The notes below the pieces were generated by a model. That model worked only from the letters and a program-made list of their open reading frames with translations. It did no database searches and was not told the DNA's origin. A program made the position numbers and the translations under genes. From positions 1 to 8,110 of the forward strand of contig VGJH01000046.1 in the NCBI GenBank assembly GCA_016867505.1: a DNA stretch of 8,110 nt, read 5' to 3'. Below, piece by piece: positions 4,092 to 8,110 of this stretch. The stretch is from Candidatus Bathyarchaeota archaeon (GTDB lineage Archaea; Thermoproteota; Bathyarchaeia; TCS64). The number at the start of each line of letters is the position of its first letter. The first letter of the stretch is position 1.

Positions 4092-5915
4092 ATGGGGCTG
4101 TTAGAAAAAATCCGGAAGAAAAACCAAAAAGTCGAAGATATTATACCTGAAGTTATTGAAAAAAAACCCGAAGAAAACTACCAGGTAGAAGAGAATCAAA
4201 AATTTGAAGTAAAGAAAGTCGGGTTTTTAGAGAAATTATTTAATCGTACTCAGAAAGAGTTCGAAGATATTGGCATTGTGATCGAGAAACCTAAGCCTGA
4301 ATATCATATTGTTGATGATTATTACATTAAGGAGCCATTTTCGAAGATTAATATTTTTAAGTCTGATGATCTTGGTGAGGGATTATATTATTATGCTATT
4401 GAAGAGCCTCTTGATTTTAACGAGAATGAGGTTTTTCAAAAATTAATTAAAATTCTTAGTAAGGAGTTGGAACCTCCAACAGAGGAGGATATTGCTCCCG
4501 AAAAATATGTTTTAAGTCAAGCTAAATTACTTGTGACTAAATATGAAAAGTCTTTAGGCACTCTTAATGATAGGAGTTGGGATAAGATCTTCTATTATGT
4601 TGTCAGAGATCTTGCTGGGTATGGCCCATTAGATGCTGTTATGCATGATCCTCAGATAGAAGACATTAGTTGCAACGGATTAAATTCACCTGTTTATGTT
4701 TGGCACAGAAATTATGAAAGCATCCCAACTAACATGAAATTTACAGATGCTCAAATCTTAAACGATTTTATTATTAAATTGGCTCATAAGAGCACTAAAC
4801 ACATCTCTAGTGCTCAGCCTTTACTAGATGGTATGCTTCCTGAGAAGCATCGATTAGCTGCTACATTCATGAAGGAAGTATCAACTAAAGGTAGCACATT
4901 CTGTATTAGGAAGTTTAGAGCAGATCCATTAAGCATAATCGATCTGATTAAACTTGGCACATTAAACGAGAGAATGGCTGCATACTTCTGGATGATTTTA
5001 GAGTATAAGATGAGTTTCATGATTCTTGGTGGAACTGGCGCAGGAAAAACAAGCATGCTTAACGGTATCTTGAGTTTAATGTCAGGGAATGATAAAATTG
5101 TTACAGTTGAAGAAGTCCCTGAACTTAGTCCACCTGCAACAAACTGGACTCAATTAAATACAAGGCAAAGTTTCCAGTTAGGAAGTGATTCAGCAAAAAA
5201 CATCACTTTATTCGATTTGATTAAAGTTAGCCTACGTTATAGGCCAGACTACATTATTGTCGGAGAAGTTCGTGGAGAAGAAGCATATACACTATTCCAG
5301 GCTTTAGCAACTGGACACGGTGGTCTATGTACAATGCATGCAGATAGCCTCGATAGTGCGATTAAAAGATTGACTTCACCCCCAATGAATGTTGCTGAAG
5401 TATATATTCCTTTGATGAACAGCGCATTACACATTCAAAGAGTAAAGATACCAAATAATGAAGGAATAGTCAAGTTTGGTAGAAGAATCCGAACGATATG
5501 GGAGATTGAAGATCATGAAAAATACCGTGAAATCTCAAAATGGGAACCAAGTACAGACACTTTCATGACCAAGATTGAAGATAGTCTACTATTAAGAAAA
5601 GTAGCTCAAGTCAGTGGGATGCCTTTAGAGACAATAATAGAAGAATTTGATAAACGTGAACAATTCATAAAAGATTTACTAAAAGCAGAAATCCGTGACC
5701 AAAAAGAAGTATCTTTCAAAATCTTATCATATCTATGTGACGATGGTACAAAAGTTTGTGGAGATGAATCAGTCGATGCTGATATTGAGAGTATTGATAC
5801 ATTAGATCAACAAAAAACTGAAGTAATATCTGAACTTGATTCAACTACGCCTAATATTAATGGCTCTGAAATAGGCTTACAGAAAATAGATGGTATTGGT
5901 GATAATAAGGATTGA
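4092..5915 (+). CDS. Type IV pilus assembly ATPase (TadA/VirB11-like, T2SSE family)
   Basis: This 607-residue protein should be the cytoplasmic hexameric ATPase that powers pilin assembly. Residues 1-80 are a charged extension containing a diverged repeat (see findings). About 80-230 is an N-terminal domain with the stretches YYYAIEEPL and RDLAGYGPLDAVMHDP. The RecA-like core follows: Walker A GGTGAGKTS (313-321), Asp box VEEVPELSPP (339-348), Walker B region RPDYIIVGEVRGEEA (384-398, with E392 as the likely catalytic acid), and His box GHGGLCTMHAD (408-418). All key residues are present. After about 475 come a helical region and an acidic, Ser/Thr-rich tail (about 545-607). GTG 4083 is an alternative start adding three residues. 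The gene overlaps the next by TTGA, which indicates coupled translation. The context (pilins on both sides, a TadC-like partner, no archaellum genes) points to a pilus rather than a DNA-transfer or swimming machine. Confidence 0.93.
   Translation: MGLLEKIRKKNQKVEDIIPEVIEKKPEENYQVEENQKFEVKKVGFLEKLFNRTQKEFEDIGIVIEKPKPEYHIVDDYYIKEPFSKINIFKSDDLGEGLYYYAIEEPLDFNENEVFQKLIKILSKELEPPTEEDIAPEKYVLSQAKLLVTKYEKSLGTLNDRSWDKIFYYVVRDLAGYGPLDAVMHDPQIEDISCNGLNSPVYVWHRNYESIPTNMKFTDAQILNDFIIKLAHKSTKHISSAQPLLDGMLPEKHRLAATFMKEVSTKGSTFCIRKFRADPLSIIDLIKLGTLNERMAAYFWMILEYKMSFMILGGTGAGKTSMLNGILSLMSGNDKIVTVEEVPELSPPATNWTQLNTRQSFQLGSDSAKNITLFDLIKVSLRYRPDYIIVGEVRGEEAYTLFQALATGHGGLCTMHADSLDSAIKRLTSPPMNVAEVYIPLMNSALHIQRVKIPNNEGIVKFGRRIRTIWEIEDHEKYREISKWEPSTDTFMTKIEDSLLLRKVAQVSGMPLETIIEEFDKREQFIKDLLKAEIRDQKEVSFKILSYLCDDGTKVCGDESVDADIESIDTLDQQKTEVISELDSTTPNINGSEIGLQKIDGIGDNKD
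5898..5903 (+). promoter_or_regulatory. GGTGAT ribosome binding site inside the ATPase gene
   Basis: GGTGAT is a six-base match to the archaeal anti-Shine-Dalgarno and lies 8 bases before the TTG at 5912, within the last codons of the ATPase gene. It supports the TTG start and translational coupling. Confidence 0.7.
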
Positions 5916-7681
5916 ACTTCCGTGACTTATGCTTTTCAAAATTTTCAAATATAGGCGCAAAATTATCTAACTTCTTTAAGACAACTGAAGATGATCTTGA
6001 TGCAGCAAATATGAGGGTTCATCCTGAAGTTTATTTTAGTGTAATTGGTTTTTTTGCTTTTGCTAGTCTAATTGTACCGATTCTATTAACCATCGTATAT
6101 TTAGCTGGTAGATGGCCAAATTTGGAGAGCATGCCCATGAATGGATTATTTATTATTCCCTTATCCTTGTTATTGCCCTTAGCAATAATTTTTATCGGGC
6201 TTATCATGCCTAAGACTGCGGCTTCAAATAGGATTTCTGGATTAAAAGCAGAGATCCCTTATGCCTCAATGTATATTAGTGTAATGGCAAGTGGAGGATT
6301 GTCTCCATATGATAGCCTCATGAGATTAGGCAATATGGATCTTTTACCTAATATGAGGAATGAGGTTGAACGAATAGAAACTATAGCTCTTTCAAAAGGA
6401 TTAGATCCAGTTTCCGCTATGGAGCTTGCAGCAAAAAAAGTTAGTATAGATGAATACAAAGAACTCCTCCTTGGATATGCTTCAACACTTCGAAGTGGAG
6501 GAGATACAAACCACTACCTATACAACCAAACTGAAAATATGTTCAAAAATTTATCCGTTCGAGTAAAATCCATAGGCGAAAGTATGGGTATGCTGATGGA
6601 AACTTATACAATAATTGGTATTTTAGGCGTCCTAGGCATATTTTTAATCTTTGTAATAGGAATAAGTCTTCCACAAGCAGGATTAAGTATGTCTTCTGGT
6701 CAATTTTTCCTTTTTTCATTTGTATTTATGCCATTCTTATCATTGGTTTTCATTTATGCAGGAGATACCTTACAAATCAGTTATCCCATATCCAACTTTA
6801 GGACATACATTCCATTTTTAGCAGCTTTACCCATAGGTGGATTTTTAGCAACACAAATGGTAATTTCATTTTTTGATAAATCCCTATTAATGGTTCCTTC
6901 TCTTTATGATTTCGTAATTTGGCTAAGAGTTGTACTTGGATTTTCTGAAGGTACAGAACCAGCTATAGGTCTAGCTGTTGTATTGATTCTCATTTCTATA
7001 CCTGGAGTTATCGCTGATAAAATATTCATGGGAAGAGATATTAGCACTCAGGAAGGAATAACGATGTTTCTTAGAGATCTTGTTGAAACTCGAAAAAGTG
7101 GACTTGCACCTGAGAGGTGTTTCAATGTCTTAACAAACCGAGATTACAAAGGTTTCTCAAAACACTTAAAATCAATTAATATGAAATTAAATTGGGGTTT
7201 TCCAGTTCGAAAAATATATGAAGAGTTTAGTGAAAAAGTAAGAAATTGGTTAGGCTTAGTAAATATTTACCTCTTGATTGATACTTTAGAAGTAGGTGGA
7301 GGAAGTGTAGAGAGTCTTGAATCTCTTGCTACTTTCGCTGAATCTTCAAAAAGGTTGGAGGATGAAAAGAAGAGTCTACTCATGCCAATGGTAGTTGTAC
7401 CATACATCGGTGCTGCAATGTTGACTGGCACCACAGTATTATTCTTATCATTTTTCACTTCTATGGCAGGTCAAGGTGTATCTGTTCCTTCTGTAGAATT
7501 ATACAAGACACTGTTAACACCATTAGCACTCCACGCATACACCTTAGGTTTAGTGACTGGCAAAATTACTTCTGGCAGAGTCTCAGCAGGATTTAAACAC
7601 GCAATTTTTCAAAGTTTAGTTGCCATGGCAGGAGTATGGGCTGTATCACACTTGAATGTTCAGGGGATGTTTATAGGATGA
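5912..7681 (+). CDS. TadC-like pilus platform protein with two T2SSF domains
   Basis: This 589-residue polytopic membrane protein is the expected partner of the ATPase. It has two T2SSF-type units. The first covers about residues 110-250: EIPYASMYISVMASGGLSPYDSL, a helical cytoplasmic part including LRSGGDTNHYL, then a hydrophobic hairpin at 232-285. The second covers about 378-515: TMFLRDLVETRKSGLAPERC, then the LLIDTLEVGGGSVESLESLA stretch, then a hydrophobic run at 490-515. Further membrane segments lie at about 41-64, 78-99, 299-320, 351-368 and near the C-terminus. Two-unit platforms of this size are normal in archaea (compare ArlJ and archaeal TadC). TTG at 5912 is preferred because of GGTGAT 8 bases upstream. 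It overlaps the ATPase stop by TTGA and the next gene by ATGA. It should recruit the ATPase at the inner face of the membrane and hand over pilins. Confidence 0.9.
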   Translation: MNFRDLCFSKFSNIGAKLSNFFKTTEDDLDAANMRVHPEVYFSVIGFFAFASLIVPILLTIVYLAGRWPNLESMPMNGLFIIPLSLLLPLAIIFIGLIMPKTAASNRISGLKAEIPYASMYISVMASGGLSPYDSLMRLGNMDLLPNMRNEVERIETIALSKGLDPVSAMELAAKKVSIDEYKELLLGYASTLRSGGDTNHYLYNQTENMFKNLSVRVKSIGESMGMLMETYTIIGILGVLGIFLIFVIGISLPQAGLSMSSGQFFLFSFVFMPFLSLVFIYAGDTLQISYPISNFRTYIPFLAALPIGGFLATQMVISFFDKSLLMVPSLYDFVIWLRVVLGFSEGTEPAIGLAVVLILISIPGVIADKIFMGRDISTQEGITMFLRDLVETRKSGLAPERCFNVLTNRDYKGFSKHLKSINMKLNWGFPVRKIYEEFSEKVRNWLGLVNIYLLIDTLEVGGGSVESLESLATFAESSKRLEDEKKSLLMPMVVVPYIGAAMLTGTTVLFLSFFTSMAGQGVSVPSVELYKTLLTPLALHAYTLGLVTGKITSGRVSAGFKHAIFQSLVAMAGVWAVSHLNVQGMFIG

Positions 7682-8110
7682 GTATAAAAACAAAAAGAAG
7701 AGGGCTCTCACCGGTAATTGCTACAATAATATTAACAGCAGCTGTTATTACTCTTGGTGCAGTTGCTTGGGCTTATGCTAAGAATGCTGGTTCCTTAATG
7801 GCAAATGATTACATTGAGGAAGTAATTGATGAAGTCGAAAACATTGTTGAAAGGTATACAATTGAAAAAATTTATTTTAATGATGCAACAAATAACTTCA
7901 CTGTATGGGTCTACAATTATGGATCTATTAGTTTAACCATTGATACTTATATTTCAGTAACAAATGGTCAAACATATACAAGATCAGGTACTTTAATTAA
8001 TGCTAGAGAATTGAAATCAATATCATTCAACATTGATATCCCTAACGATACAATTGTTAATATAACTTGTTTTAGCAGAAGATCAAATCGTGAAATAGGT
8101 CGATATTATG
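7678..8110 (+). CDS. Second pilin-like protein, cut by the window end
   Basis: The reading frame is open for 144 codons to the last base, so the 3' end lies outside the window. MSIKTKRRG is a basic leader of nine residues, followed by LSPVIATIILTAAVITLGAV and a hydrophobic helix to about residue 35, with likely prepilin-peptidase cleavage after G9. An acidic helix (DYIEEVIDEVENIVERY, 44-60) precedes a beta-rich head with VWVYNYGSISLTI (76-88), a pattern seen in minor archaeal pilins. Possible N-glycosylation sites are N73-F-T, N123-D-T and N128-I-T. The ATG overlaps the platform-protein stop as ATGA, and AGGGG (7662-7666) is a plausible ribosome binding site. Its sequence differs greatly from the first pilin beyond the shared SPVIAT core. 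A role as a minor, tip or initiating subunit is inferred from its position after the machinery genes. Confidence 0.85.
   Translation, partial: MSIKTKRRGLSPVIATIILTAAVITLGAVAWAYAKNAGSLMANDYIEEVIDEVENIVERYTIEKIYFNDATNNFTVWVYNYGSISLTIDTYISVTNGQTYTRSGTLINARELKSISFNIDIPNDTIVNITCFSRRSNREIGRYY

Noticed and set aside
4814..5056. Minus-strand frames opposite the ATPase (also 5249-5434) and platform genes (6259-6459, 7267-7458)
   Set aside because: All are shadows of strongly supported plus-strand genes and show no recognisable motif.
3501..8110. Archaellum operon or DNA-transfer (type IV secretion) system
   Set aside because: No archaellum-specific genes (ArlF, ArlG, ArlH or ArlCDE-like) and no VirB4/VirD4-like genes are present. 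The ATPase, TadC-like platform and pilins fit a type IV pilus-like machine better.

Overview
The window looks like AT-rich archaeal DNA, most likely from the TACK side (Bathyarchaeia or a related Thermoproteota lineage). The evidence is: class III (type IV pilin-like) signal sequences of the K/R-x-SPVIAT kind; a pilus ATPase paired with a two-domain TadC-like membrane protein; a TrmB-type and a small HTH_45-type winged-helix regulator; TATA-like boxes about 25-30 bases before likely transcript starts; GGTGA/GGAG-type ribosome binding sites; and oligo-T tracts after genes. The lineage is inferred from gene style and was not tested by a search.

Layout. Bases 1-97 hold two short inverted repeats ahead of a TrmB-like regulator (98-937, +), which ends at a hairpin plus T7 terminator. 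An extremely AT-rich spacer (about 980-1266) leads to a small winged-helix regulator (1309-1614, +). Its 3' end overlaps by 14 bases the 3' end of an unrecognised 193-residue protein on the minus strand (1601-2182). A divergent spacer (2183-2501) then carries the start of a UbiA-family membrane prenyltransferase (2502-3395, +).

The right half is the main subject: a type IV pilus-like secretion/assembly cluster. A TATA-box promoter (about 3501-3510) drives a major-pilin-like gene (3567-4034). It is followed by a stem-loop with a U-rich tract that could attenuate transcription, then the assembly ATPase (4092-5915), the polytopic platform protein (5912-7681), and a second pilin-like gene (7678 to beyond the window end). 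The last three genes overlap by 4 bases each (TTGA, then ATGA), so they are probably translationally coupled.

How they would work together (inference from the families): the ATPase hexamer powers the TadC-like platform, which extracts pilin subunits from the membrane after removal of their short positively charged leader. The first gene would supply the bulk subunit and the last a minor or initiating subunit. No prepilin peptidase and no archaellum-specific gene is visible here. Nothing seen links the two regulators, the 193-residue protein or the prenyltransferase to the pilus. No wholly new system is evident. The most notable points are the two-part composition of the first pilin gene, the repeat in the ATPase N-terminus, the probable attenuator, and TTG starts in three of seven genes.
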